Below are positions 1 to 10,173 of a stretch of 18,336 nt of DNA, piece after piece (position 1 is the stretch's first letter; each line of letters opens with the position of its first letter). Under the pieces are notes generated by a model, which was given only the letters and a program-made list of their open reading frames with translations, ran no database searches and was not told the origin of the DNA. Both the position numbers and the translations under genes were made by a program. This DNA is from Acanthaster planci (lineage: Eukaryota > Echinodermata > Asteroidea > Valvatida > Acanthasteridae), in the NCBI RefSeq assembly GCF_001949145.1, contig NW_019091401.1, forward strand, positions 1,515,921 to 1,534,256. Direction: 5' to 3'.

Positions 1-450
1 GTCCCCGGCTGGTAGTGGTTAAAATCCTTTTTTTTGGCAGATAAATTTACTTTTTGAAGACCACAGTGTTGAGATTATGCTGTCCAGACAGCAAATGGGA
101 AAAGCAATCTTTGACTGCATCCTGCAAGTCTTAGAGTGGGTCTTTTTCTCATCAGTCACATGATGTAGCAAGATCATTCCAAGCTCTCCATTTTGCTGTC
201 ATTCAGTTTGTCAGGATGATCAACACAGGCGCAATTTAGGTTAAAATAATAAATGCTGAAAGGTATGAATTTAACATAGTTCTGGTGACTTGTGTCTCAT
301 TTTGTCAAGTAAGGTCACAATTTTGAAATTTGTTTGTCAGCCTAGTTTGATTTCTAAGGACTGCACAACTTTGGGCTTTTTCTGATCTTCAGGATTTTTC
401 TTTCTTTTTCTGATCTATTTCAAAGTCCAACATCTAAAAAGGATACTCAC
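1..450. other. Intron sequence downstream of E17
   Basis: Non-coding continuation of the intron that starts at the E17 donor (449-450). It is AT-rich, with pyrimidine-rich stretches around 390-412. I see no further EGF module on the minus strand, no recognisable repeat and no RNA gene. Confidence 0.6.
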
Positions 451-564
451 CTAATTCACACTGCTCTCCAGTGTAACCAGCAACACACAAGCAGGTGTAG
501 CCATTTAGAATATCGGTGCAAGATCCACCATTCTGACATGGGTTGCTAGCACACTCATTAATTA
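451..564 (-). CDS. EGF-like repeat exon E17 (last in window)
   Basis: A 114-bp exon. The acceptor AG is at 565-566 (ctgtag before the exon) and the donor is gtgagt, reading down from 450. The module opens I-N-E-C with C-A-S-N-P-C, which fits the O-glucose consensus. It continues C-Q-N-G-G-S-C, which fits the O-fucose consensus, and [10 protein letters not shown], the Asp-type calcium/hydroxylation motif. It ends [10 protein letters not shown], which also fits the EOGT-type O-GlcNAc pattern. When joined to E16 the split first codon becomes CTA (Leu), so the usual leading Asp calcium ligand is lost here. It is a canonical, apparently intact module; the next exon is beyond position 1. Confidence 0.93.
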
Positions 565-1490
565 CTACAGGAAAAAAGGAAAAATCAAGCCACAAATTTA
601 ACAATGGATAAGATATTATTGAAGTATCTATAGTTATTCTAATGTTAGAATAAAGACCAGGAAAATGGCTGTTGGCTTTGGCCATTACCAACATCCATTT
701 TCCTGACTGAATGACAGGGTTAGGTTTAAGACCAACCAAGCACATATTTATTCCCATCTGTAAATACCTTTTGAGTCAGTAACTCAAATCATACTAAAAA
801 ATGTATAAATTTCCAATAATTCTGTTGAACAGTTCATTTCCTCTGGCCATACTCTGTATGTGCCTCTTGCAAGTAGTTGCAAACGATCTCCTTATATGGA
901 GATTAGGGTGCATGTGGCGCAAATTAAGCAAGGTAGCAAAGAACGTGATAAGATGGTGTAGTGTACATTTAGGACTCTCAAAATGTGGACATGTAGGTAG
1001 CATTGTAGAAACCAAAGAGAAGATTGTGAATGCTCAACCAACACAAGAGAAAAAGAGCCAGATTTCCTAGTCTAACTTTCAGGTAATACCTCAAAAGTGT
1101 TTTTATAAGCAGCCAATACTTGATCAAGCATTCAAGACTGGCCATGACCAATAGCAATAAATAGTATTACACTAATATTCACTGACATGAAATCAAGCAC
1201 AAACATAATTTTGTGCAAATAAATGTCACATTTTTCTAATTACAAACACACATTAGTAAACTTATCTAAGATCAGTGATAAACATTAGTGAGTCAGCCCC
1301 TCACCTGTAACCTTGTCGCAAGCATTATCAAAGGCATCCTAAAACCACACATGTATCAGATGATTTGAACTTTAAAGTTTTGCCTAGGTCTTGTGTTTTA
1401 AATAAACCATAGTGTCTTATTGTAAACTACTAGTCTCTTGATATTTTGCTCAACGGGAGACTTTGAAGGATCTTGGAATTGTTGTCTTAC
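565..1490. other. Intron E16-E17 (926 bp)
   Basis: Intron between E16 and E17. Both strands carry short open frames around 794-1070, but neither shows a domain, a splice-consistent context or EGF cysteines, and they overlap each other antisense. No clear repeat structure was seen. Confidence 0.6.
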
Positions 1491-1604
1491 GTGTCTCACA
1501 GCGAGTGCCTCCATAGCCAGGCTCACACTCACAGACAAACTGGTCTCTGTCATTGAGACAGGTTCCATTGTTGAGACATGGATTACTGGCACACTCATTG
1601 ACAT
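1491..1604 (-). CDS. EGF-like repeat exon E16
   Basis: A 114-bp exon with acceptor ttttttag at the high end and donor gtaaga below 1491. The module reads [10 protein letters not shown] at its start. Cysteines 2 to 3 are C-L-N-N-G-T-C, which has both the O-fucose threonine and an N-G-T N-glycosylation sequon. The Asn-type motif is C-L-N-D-R-D-Q-F-V-C, and the end is C-E-P-G-Y-G-G-T-R-C. The exon ends in a C rather than the usual G, which makes the junction codon with E17 Leu. All six cysteines are present and no frame disruption is seen. Confidence 0.92.
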
Positions 1605-1993
1605 CTAAAAAAGATTAGATAGAAACAAAACACAGATTACAAGGTCAAGTAAATGCAAGGTCAAGGAAATGGATGCTAGGGGACAATGATTTCTTTTGGC
1701 TTTGGATTTCTTTTACGAAACAAAATTTGGGGATATATTTCACATTTAAAAACCTCTCAAAAATTTGTCTGAGCATGAAATTCTTTTTTTCCCATATTCT
1801 TGGAAAATTGGTAACCTTTAGTTGTAACACTCCCCAAACAAAACAACTTCGAGAAGGAAACATTCCTAGTTTGGGGGCTTTTATTCATCTAGATCTACTA
1901 GATCTACTAAAACTCAAGGAATGGGTTGGAATTATACGGCCATTTTTAGGAAAAGAAACTAAAAGAAAATGACATTAATTATGACTGACTTAC
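1605..1993. other. Intron E15-E16 (389 bp)
   Basis: Short intron with no gene content. A small direct duplication of about nine bases (agatctact) sits at 1891-1909. Nothing else was recognised. Confidence 0.6.
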
Positions 1994-2107
1994 CAAGCTC
2001 ACACATTGTCCCTTGCCATCCAGAGAGACACAGGCAAGTCCATCGGTTCAAGTGGTTGTTGCATGTGGCACCATTCAAACAAGGTGTACTGGCACACTCA
2101 TTGATTT
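1994..2107 (-). CDS. EGF-like repeat exon E15
   Basis: A 114-bp exon. It is preceded by an acceptor ending gacag and followed by donor gtaagt. The junction codon with E14 is GAA, so the module opens E-I-N-E-C instead of D-I-N-E-C. It has C-A-S-T-P-C (O-glucose consensus), C-L-N-G-A-T-C (O-fucose consensus) and the Asn-type motif C-N-N-H-L-N-R-W-T-C. In that motif tryptophan replaces the usual Tyr/Phe of the calcium/hydroxylation consensus. It closes with C-L-S-G-W-Q-G-T-M-C. Confidence 0.92.
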
Positions 2108-2434
2108 CTGTCCCCCAAAAAAACACAGCATTACTAAGAGTGTCATTTTTATATTGGCTCAACAAATTCAAAATAAATTTAGATGAAATGTGGAGAATTC
2201 CATGTTGATGATTATGTCTAGGATAAGAGTAACCCCACAGTGGCCATTGATGGTATGTGCCAAAGTAACTTTAAAACTACATTTACACAGTTTTAGGTTC
2301 CTGAGTTTTTGGAATGGACAGAAAGCATACCGCTTAATGATATCTTATCTGTGAGGGACGGCAAAATGATGACAGAATAGATCATAAGCAAAATATTTAC
2401 TGGAAATGTTGAAACATACAATACAATACACTAT

Positions 2435-2482
2435 TACCGTAGAACACCACTATAATGAATACCGCTATACCGAACATCTGCC
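2435..2482. repeat. Possible pogo/Tigger-like terminal fragment
   Basis: Two tandem 15-mers, accactataatgaat at 2446-2460 and accgctataccgaac at 2461-2475, follow a taccgtagaac lead-in. Tandem ctatAacGAa-type subrepeats after a TAC-GTAGAAC start are typical of the ends of pogo/Tigger DNA transposons. No matching opposite terminus or transposase was found nearby, so this is at most a solo end or a chance resemblance. Confidence 0.3.
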
Positions 2483-2658
2483 TTGGCGCCTGAATTTTCT
2501 GTGCACTTTTATGGAACATTAAATTTGTTAAAAGAATACAATAATCATATTTTAGAACTGATACTAACTCAAAAATGAGGAAAATCACGCTGACAATGGA
2601 AAAACGGCCAACATGGGGTACAGTCGTATCGTTCGTGGGTAACCTACATCATATGCTA

Positions 2659-2880
2659 TGTGTGTGTGTCAACAGGCAGCCATGTAGACTGGCTGACGAG
2701 TATGTGTATGCAACATTGCCGACTCTGGTATAGAATCCTTACATGATGATTGCTAAAAAGCTGGGAGGTTTGAACTAAAAAAACCTCAAAACAGGAAATA
2801 AATGACTGTGCAAGAGTCGCCAGTGTTGCATACACGTACTCGTCAGCCAGTCTTCATGGCTGCCTGTTGACACATGCACA
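2659..2880. mobile_element. Fold-back / MITE-like element with 68-bp inverted arms
   Basis: The left arm 2659-2726 and the reverse complement of the right arm 2813-2880 align over 68 bases without gaps. By hand count there are about six mismatches (roughly 91 percent identical). The shared core includes caacaggcagccatg and gactggctgacgagta. The 86-bp centre (2727-2812) has no coding potential. The transcript of the host gene could fold this into a long hairpin. No target-site duplication is obvious and the superfamily is unknown. Confidence 0.75.
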
Positions 2881-3423
2881 TATCATTTGTTACATGACTA
2901 GCAGAAATCTTTAATATATATCTTGCTAGTTTCGATTGTTTTCAAAAATGCTTTCCTGACATTCCGTTGCCAACTTCAGACGTGCACATAATTGTGCCTC
3001 CAGTGCTACTGTATTTAAATAGTTCCCGGCCCATTTATTTAAGTGTCATTTCAGATAACCATGCCTACATGCCACATGCTATTATTGAGCAATGACTTGA
3101 GGAAAACTTTCAATTGGCGATTCTACTTCAAGGGTGGACTACATGAAAGGTGAAACATGAACAAGATTTACATACAAACAACATGCAGGAATTTCACTAA
3201 TCTTTTATTTTCACCTTTTCTGCATGTAAAGTCTGGCCCAAAATCCTAAAAAGAAACGTTTTTGTGGGGCAGGCCGACACCCGTTTGAATCTGTGTAAAC
3301 AACCTCGTTTTGGTGGACCTGCACAGTATTGATAAAGCAGTATCTTTGCTTCTGCAAGTGCAGCCTCACTTTGGTTCCAAGGTGGCAAAACTGGGTAAAA
3401 ACCAATCGTACTACCACACTCAC

Positions 3424-3537
3424 CCATTTCACAGTTGATCCCGCCATATCCCGCTCTGCACATGCACACATAGCCATTGACTATGTCTGTGCACATACCC
3501 ACGTTCAAACAGGGAGAGCTTGCGCACTCATTAATAT
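3424..3537 (-). CDS. EGF-like repeat exon E14
   Basis: A 114-bp exon with acceptor ctggcag and donor gtgagt. The module opens [10 protein letters not shown] (O-glucose consensus). Cysteines 2 to 3 are C-L-N-V-G-M-C, where Met replaces the Ser/Thr needed for O-fucose. The Asp-type motif is [10 protein letters not shown] and the end is [10 protein letters not shown]. It is one of six Asp-type modules in the array. Confidence 0.92.
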
Positions 3538-4193
3538 CTGCCAGAACAGTCAAAAGAACACAGTGATGTAAAGAAAACATGGCGTCATCATGCTTTAGGT
3601 CTACTGGACTTGTGATATGACTTGAAAGCATGTCCTACATTGTTACTAACTAAACTTTTACAAGATGGCAAGTTTGTTGGTAGAAACTATTCATACTTTT
3701 GTCTGATGTGCAATGGGTGAGACCGGAGGAAACTGAAAAATCTACAAAATAATAACCAGAGGTTTGGAGGGCCCCTCAGAAACATGAGGTATGTGGTATA
3801 CATTAGTGTTTGCCTAAATAGGCACCCCTTAAAACCCACTGCTTATGTTCTATATGTTACATATGCTATCTGTTCTTCTGTTATAATAAATTATAACAAT
3901 GTAATGCTAAACTTTAGTTTTTTAGATTTTAAAACAGCCCGTTTGAAAAATCTTGAAGTCGGGAAAATCCTGATAGAATTTCCTAAAATCAGGAAAAATC
4001 CTGAAAAATTTCAGCCCAGGTGAAAATGATTACATGTTTCACCTTGGGTAGAGGGCTAACGATCCTGGTTTAATTTAATTTAATTTTTTTTGTTGCGTTC
4101 ACACATGACACATGTCAAGCAATCTTCTTTGGACCTCTGACCCTCGACAACCATATACAAAAAAAGTACAAAGACGTCTGGGTCTACACTCAC
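3538..4193. other. Intron E13-E14 (656 bp)
   Basis: No gene seen. Near 3960-4012 an AT-rich imperfect direct duplication repeats a gaaa(a)atcctga..aattt(c) unit. A short (aattt)n-like tract lies at about 4070-4090. Neither is assigned to a known family. Confidence 0.55.
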
Positions 4194-4307
4194 CTGTCTG
4201 GCATTCCTCGCCTGAATAGCCTGGCAAACAGTCACATGCATAGTTATTCTGCAGGTTTCGGCACGTGCCATTGTTCAAACACGGTGAGGAGTCACACTCA
4301 TTAATAT
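4194..4307 (-). CDS. EGF-like repeat exon E13
   Basis: A 114-bp exon with acceptor ttgtgaag and donor gtgagt. It opens [10 protein letters not shown] (O-glucose consensus). It continues C-L-N-N-G-T-C (O-fucose threonine plus an N-G-T sequon) and the Asn-type motif [10 protein letters not shown]. It ends [10 protein letters not shown], which matches the EOGT O-GlcNAc pattern with serine. It is separated from E12 by only 126 bp, the shortest intron in the window. Confidence 0.92.
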
Positions 4308-4433
4308 CTTCACAAAGGAGCAGAAAACAAAGCAAAATTAGGCGAATTGTCACGAGTATTGAAAAATGAACAAATGACTGAGTTTTTAGAGTTGGCCGTT
4401 TATGAGGTGTATTGACAATTCAAGGGGACTTAC

Positions 4434-4547
4434 CAATGGAACAATGATCTCCTATCCAGCCTGGTGCACAGCTGCAGATGTAGCTATTCACACCATCAAT
4501 ACAGGTACCACCATTAAAGCAGGGACGGCTGGAACACTCATTGGAGT
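4434..4547 (-). CDS. EGF-like repeat exon E12
   Basis: A 114-bp exon whose frame is closed on both sides, so it gives only a short ORF. It is defined by acceptor tgttacag, donor gtaagt and six EGF cysteines. It opens S-N-E-C after a junction Asp (codon G+AC), so the usual Ile/Val is Ser. It has C-S-S-R-P-C (O-glucose consensus), C-F-N-G-G-T-C (O-fucose consensus) and the Asp-type motif [10 protein letters not shown]. It ends [10 protein letters not shown]. Confidence 0.9.
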
Positions 4548-5834
4548 CTGTAACATTACAGGCAGAGCAATTTAGATAGTAATCTCCATTATAAACCCTT
4601 ACTTATCGTTCATGTACCACTACGGAGGTTTTGGGGAACATTTCTGCTTGGTTGATAGAAGTTGAGCACAAATGCTATCACTTTTCATGGGGCTTCACAC
4701 CACTCAAAGGTTAACATACACAAGGAATGTGTAATTAGTTTTTGGCACAGTAGGGGATTTTGGAGGTCTCCATAAAGTTGGGTTCAGGGTGCTACATTTT
4801 GCTCCTCATTTCAGCAATTCAGAAGATGTCTTCAAAAAATCAAGAGATTTCAAGTTAGTGGAATTAAACTCTGTCGTGTTGCTTTCAAACAAAGTGCTCT
4901 CATTCTCACTGTCCCTGGACTTTTGACTACATTGATTCACTCAGTGTTTAAGTCTTATCTGAGTGATACAATGAAAAATAAATGCTTATTTGAATATTAA
5001 TTTGTCTTGATAGATCATGAGCTTTCTACTGAGACACTGCATAATAATCTGTATAGCAGGTAACATGTATCTGTTTCCAATTTTGAATTAGAAGCAGTCT
5101 GCTTATAAATCCCCTGATTACATATGAAGTACACAATAACCAGATAAACTGGACTGCAATGCACAACATTAAAAGTGGTCTTGTGAAATAACATGACATG
5201 GGCTGGTTACTGACTATTAATTAATGATTATCTCTAATATAACCTGATTGCATGTGCGGCCTGGTCAGTGCGTTCACGCATTATGCGTCACTGTCGCATG
5301 CGCACAGGCCAGAGTCTCATGTAAACAGCACGAACATGCTTGGTCGCGCTAGTGCCCTCTTGTGATTGGGCGCATAAAGTTGTTTTTGCTATGCTACACG
5401 CTGTATTTGTTCTTTCTAATGGGGTACCCTTTAAATGTTATGATCGAATGTTTTGTTCTTTGGTCTCAGTTAAAAACAATCCAAGAGGTATAAATAACTA
5501 CTTTAGATTACAGATAGTCAGTTTGTTTGTTTTTGAGTTCGGGTCGTAGTAGTTAATGTACTTTACTCTGAACCAATCGGACCTGTGTAGAATAAACCAG
5601 TAACAAATTGTGTAGATCCGTGTGATCGTCCTTTTATAATTTGTGCCTTCTTCTTGCAACGGACAAACCCACCACAGCACTTTCATTTACTCGGAATATA
5701 ATTTCTTTTAATGACTTGATAACTAAAGGAAATCCATTTGAGAGACTTTTCCAGAGGACAACAGAGACATGAAAGTGGGAATTTTTCGTCTGTACCTCAT
5801 GAAGGAACCATTTAAAGATAGCAAAACCACTTAC
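4548..5834. other. Intron E11-E12 (1287 bp)
   Basis: No EGF module or other coding exon was recognised. It includes an imperfect CpG-containing hairpin region at 5251-5310, listed separately. A plus-strand open frame at 5340-5549 and a minus-strand one at 5498-5686 show no domain and no splice context. Confidence 0.6.
5251..5310. repeat. Imperfect CpG-rich inverted repeat
   Basis: Segments ggcctg/caggcc, cagtg/cactg and acgcat/atgcgt pair in nested order around a centre near 5281. The stem is imperfect, in an otherwise AT-rich intron. It could be the core of a small palindromic element. Confidence 0.4.
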
Positions 5835-5948
5835 CTATTTGACACAAGCCACCCACATAACCAGGGGGGCAGGTGCACGTAAACTGGTTCTGTCCGTTAT
5901 TGCATGTTGCACTATTTTGGCAAGGATTACTGTTACATTCATTGAAAT
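5835..5948 (-). CDS. EGF-like repeat exon E11
   Basis: A 114-bp exon with acceptor cctgtag and donor gtaagt. It opens D-F-N-E-C-N-S-N-P-C (O-glucose consensus, with Phe in place of Ile/Val). It continues C-Q-N-S-A-T-C (O-fucose consensus) and the Asn-type motif C-N-N-G-Q-N-Q-F-T-C, and ends C-P-P-G-Y-V-G-G-L-C. The N-G-x-N-Q-aromatic-T-C run is shared with E6, five exons upstream. Confidence 0.9.
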   Translation of the reverse strand: MSMNVTVILAKIVQHAITDRTSLRAPAPLVMWVACVK

Positions 5949-6357
5949 CTACAGGAAGAAGATGTTTGACATACATGGAAGGTTATTCAATGAGTTTGTC
6001 CAGGAAAAAAAAAATAGCTTCCAAATGCTACAATCAAAGAATGGAACCACAGCTTGTTGTTTGGCATGTAGACTACAATGTGATGTACACTAAAAGACAA
6101 TGCAGTGATGCATTGCAACATCAACTGAATTAGGAAGTGATCCAAGTTGTGCAAACTTGTCAAACTGTGGATTCAGCATTATTTTTTTATATATATATAG
6201 ATGTAAACTTTACTTTCTAAACTTTAAAAATTGTGCTAGAGTTTTAAAAGAAATTTTTCCCTTGCCTCTTAAAAGTGGAAACTTTTTAAAAAGTGCCACA
6301 CACACAGGTATTCCAGACATTCCAGGATTTGAAACATTCCCTTAATAGAAGACTTAC
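5949..6357. other. Intron E10-E11 (409 bp)
   Basis: No gene. There is a short (TA)n run near 6189-6199, and the segment is otherwise AT-rich without recognisable repeat families. Confidence 0.6.
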
Positions 6358-6471
6358 CCAGTTCACAGTTGGTGCCAATCCTTCCACTAGGACAAATACA
6401 CTGGTATCGATTATTCTGGTTCAAACATGTTGCACCACTTTGACAGGGCTGATTGAAACACTCATCGATAT
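6358..6471 (-). CDS. EGF-like repeat exon E10 (divergent)
   Basis: A 114-bp exon with acceptor gtggtcag and donor gtaagt. It opens D-I-D-E-C. The next segment is C-F-N-Q-P-C, where Asn replaces the Ser of the O-glucose consensus; this is the only module in the array that lacks it. It continues C-Q-S-G-A-T-C (O-fucose consensus) and the Asn-type motif C-L-N-Q-N-N-R-Y-Q-C. It ends C-P-S-G-R-I-G-T-N-C, where Arg replaces the conserved aromatic after Gly. That aromatic normally packs against the next module, so this may be a flexible or altered joint. Confidence 0.91.
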
Positions 6472-7162
6472 CTGACCACAAAGAAATTGAGACAAGTATA
6501 AATTGAAACGTTGGGGTAACTGAGAACAGACACCCTACACAAACATGCACATGTTTAAAACAACTTCAAAACAACTTCAATCATAGACTTCTTACTGTTC
6601 ATACTTATATATTTTGAGAAGGGTTCCCGTCAAATTGTCTCAGTTTTCCCATAGTGGACACTACTATGGACCCTACTTCCCCTGCTGTTCAAAGTGCACA
6701 AGTGAATGTGGAAACATACTTGTGTACTACAAACTCAGGCGGGAAACGCTGTTTTCAAAATACTCCCATTTGAACCAGAGTTACATTCCTGGGTTGAAAA
6801 TTTAATCGAATATCCCTTTAAAATATTTAAATTTGCTATACAAAACTACACGTTAAAACTTCCATCTTTATGAGTTATTTCCAAAAACCAATTGTGTGAA
6901 ATCCTTGTGGAGACCTTTATACATTTAGAATTTTCCTGTGGAGAATCGTTTGTCTTGGGACTCCACAAGGTACCATATTTCTACACAGGCATAGTTATTC
7001 CTGGTTAGTTTGGAAGCATGTGTATTCCTCTGGTGTGTGTGAATGAGAACAAAGCATTGTCTCCACAAGGACACAAATTCTGGAATGTACATATTGCTGC
7101 ATGGCCAGGGACTGAAAATAGGTAGGAGTGTATCTTGTATGAGAATGGAATTCTGTCCTCAC
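6472..7162. other. Intron E9-E10 (691 bp)
   Basis: No coding exon. A small hairpin (ccatagt at 6649-6655, actatgg at 6663-6669) is the only structure noted. Confidence 0.6.
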
Positions 7163-7276
7163 CTGAAGCACATGTGTCACCAGTCCATCCTGGAGCACAG
7201 GTGCAGTTGAAGAAAGCTTCATAGTTGTTGCAGGTGGCTCCATTTCGGCATGGGTTACTGGCACACTCGTTGATGT
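7163..7276 (-). CDS. EGF-like repeat exon E9
   Basis: A 114-bp exon with acceptor tttcag and donor gtgagg. It opens [10 protein letters not shown] (O-glucose consensus) and continues C-R-N-G-A-T-C (O-fucose consensus). The Asn-type segment is C-N-N-Y-E-A-F-F-N-C, which overlaps an N-C-T N-glycosylation sequon. It ends C-A-P-G-W-T-G-D-T-C. It resembles E4 (N-N-x-E, C-T-C, G-W-T-G), five exons upstream. Confidence 0.92.
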
Positions 7277-7908
7277 CTGAAAACAACAAAACGTGTGATG
7301 TGCATACACTTACTGAGACAAAGTCTCAAAGCATGCGGAAGCATCATTTGTATGTAGCTATTGTTAGTTGGTCCTTCCAAGAAGGTAACATGTGCTCTGT
7401 TTAAATCTTCAGGAGTATTTTTTCATTTTTAATTGTGAACTGTATAAATTACGTTTCTATACAGAAATTCTCATTATTCACAGGAAAAAGTGTGGGCATA
7501 CATGTACCACAATAAAAAGCAGCCATTCAGGCTTTTCCACATTTCTAAATTTGAGATAAAAATCATGTGCAAAACATGCACATGCTACATAAAATAAAAA
7601 GTAAAAGCATGCACAAAGTCAAGGAGATTTACAAAAAATGAAAAAGCCTCCAAAAACTCACAGGATTACATCTTCATGAGGTTACTACAAGGAACACAAG
7701 CTTTATGAATGTCCTTATAATGATGTCAATGTGACATCTACTTCAACCATTACATAACCTTAATAGTGTCTTTGAGTGGATGCCCGTCATAAGACCACAA
7801 TGGTACTCAAATATCCACTATATATTTCCTCATTGTCAGAGATAAGAGGATATTTCTGTATAAAGTCCACGGTGTGTATGGCACAAAGGAAAAGGGTACA
7901 CCACATAC
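7277..7908. other. Intron E8-E9 (632 bp)
   Basis: AT-rich intron without a recognisable gene. Short catgcaca-type motifs recur around 7560-7612. No repeat family was assigned. Confidence 0.55.
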
Positions 7909-8019
7909 CAATGTCACACATGACACCTCGCCAACCAGGGTTGCAGTCACACGTGAATCTGTTGACCTGCTGCGTGCAGGCACCATTGATACATGGATTG
8001 CTCAGACATTCATCAATAT
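7909..8019 (-). CDS. EGF-like repeat exon E8 (one codon short)
   Basis: A 111-bp exon, the only one not 114 bp, but still a multiple of three. The acceptor is ttgacag and the donor gtatgt. It opens [10 protein letters not shown] (O-glucose consensus). Cysteines 2 to 3 are C-I-N-G-A-C, one residue shorter than its neighbours, so the O-fucose Ser/Thr is gone. The following motif is [10 protein letters not shown], where Gln replaces the Asp/Asn calcium/hydroxylation residue. It ends [10 protein letters not shown]. All six cysteines remain. Confidence 0.91.
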
Positions 8020-8126
8020 CTGTCAAAAAAAGGCACTGATTCACAATCCGATTGGAAGCTTGAAAAAATGGCTAAATGGACAACAAACAGTGTGCAGCAA
8101 TTTCAAAATAATCTGAACAGATGCCG

Positions 8127-8140
8127 GTGCTGTACAGCAC
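8127..8140. other. Perfect 14-bp palindrome
   Basis: gtgctgtacagcac is its own reverse complement. It could be a chance palindrome, a dimeric protein site or the edge of a repeat. Nothing around it decides between these. Confidence 0.4.
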
Positions 8141-9182
8141 TACACTCATACTCCTGTTCCTAATCTTGAGTAGCCTGTACTTAGGCAAGTCTCAATTTCA
8201 ATCAGTCAAAGAGATATTGAATGCGTGAATCACCTGAATACTTGCAGGGTGCAACTACAGTACATGTAATGGCCTCTGCAAGATTAGGCTAAACCGTGGA
8301 AATAGCTTTAAAAAAAAAAAAAGTAGACTTGAAAAGAATTGGGCTATAAACACTCAAAATTTTGATCAGTTTGCTCTCGTTATCATCAGAAGAAAATGCA
8401 ACCATGTGGTCGATTTAGTGTCAAATTCTCATTTCAATTTTTGTGACTAAGCATGGGCAGCCAATTGTACATCTTTATGTAAAAACTCCTTCAAACCAGA
8501 TTTTGCATATTTAGAAAGCAAACGTATGCACATTTGATTGGTTGAAAAGTTGAAGATGAATTGCTGCAGTAATATAATACTCTCTAAATGACCGAGTACC
8601 CACAAGCTTGCATTCCTCTCCAGAAGAAGTTTTGATATTCTGAAAGAAGACTGAAAAAGAATACAGAGCCCTCCAAATCCGGCATCACATAATCCACTGT
8701 GCTAGTCCTGGCATTATTGTTTAAGAAGTAGAAGACAATTTCTAAAATTCTGAACTTGGGAATAAGCACTTTTTACTACAGTACAAAGACTCTATAACAG
8801 ACATTACTGGGTCTGCATAAAGTGTTCAGTATAGCAGTCATTTGGCACAGCAATTCCAAGTTCCTATTGTACACCGGTACTCAATTCTGGCTCTTTAAAG
8901 TTAAACATAACTGATGAAATTTGTGAATAATGTTCAGTTGTGTTCATTTCCTTTCATATTTCACCTTTGAGTTTTTCTCACTGAAACTCAAATCATGAAA
9001 TGAAATCAGGTCTTAAGAGTTTTCCTTGAGTCATCACTTGAAACGTGCATGTGACACGCAGTAAGGATACACTGGTTCCTGTAGCTAACTTTAAACAATA
9101 ATAGATGGGTCTGAAACTATTCTATGGCAATGAGGCCATAATAATAAAAGTTCTAAGTTGCACTCAGTCAGTAAAATGAGAA

Positions 9183-9270
9183 ATGATTGAATGATTGATT
9201 GATTGGTTGGTTGGTTGGTTGGTTGGTTGGTTGGTTGGTTGGTTGGTTGGTTGGTTGGTTGGTTGGTTGG
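9183..9270. repeat. Tetranucleotide microsatellite (GATT)n then (TTGG)n
   Basis: A run of gatt/gattga units (about 9183-9204) passes into an uninterrupted ggtt/ttgg tract of about 66 bases (9205-9270, roughly 16 units). On the transcribed strand it reads (CCAA)n. It creates meaningless repetitive frames on both strands. Such tracts are usually length-polymorphic. Confidence 0.95.
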
Positions 9271-9668
9271 AGGTAAAACCTTGCCTTTGTAAAGCAGAGT
9301 CACCTATGTTGCATGCACATACTCAGTGGTCCATCTGCACTGTCGCACGTGCAAGCACATATATATATATATACATGTACCCAAAAAAGATCCAAACAAC
9401 GCCGGGTGTTTCTTTTCAATATTTAAAGCAATATTCAAAGTTTGGTTGAAGTGCACAGAAAATATGAGAGCCAAGGGTGATATTCAGTACACCAGATTAT
9501 TTGGAAAAACAGTTTTCCATGCAAAGATGCTTGTACCGTATTTATCATGAACAAAAGGTTTGTTGGAGCTTAAAATGGCCAACATGAAGGAGCAGAATTT
9601 CATTTTGTGTTCAATTCTCATAAAATTGTGACTGGTATTCTTAATACAAGACTGCTATGGGCAATTTA

Positions 9669-10173
<505 letters not shown>

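Larger units (their letters stand above)
2108..3423. other. Intron E14-E15 (1316 bp), repeat-rich
   Basis: Intron holding a candidate mariner/pogo-type terminal fragment near 2435-2482 and a fold-back element at 2659-2880, both listed separately. An open frame runs down from the E14 exon past its donor (3423 to about 3197). It is read-through into the intron and does not contain cysteine spacing of an EGF module. Confidence 0.65.

Noticed and set aside
801-1070. Plus-strand 89-codon frame overlapping a minus-strand 73-codon frame
   Set aside because: Mutually antisense, intronic, no motif and no promoter or splice context.
3197-3423. Extension of the E14 frame below the donor site
   Set aside because: The frame stays open after a good gtgagt donor, but the added sequence has no EGF spacing. 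The phase-1 pattern of all other exons supports ending at 3424.
9091-9449. Repetitive WLVG / NQPT open frames on both strands
   Set aside because: They are only translations of the (TTGG)n microsatellite.
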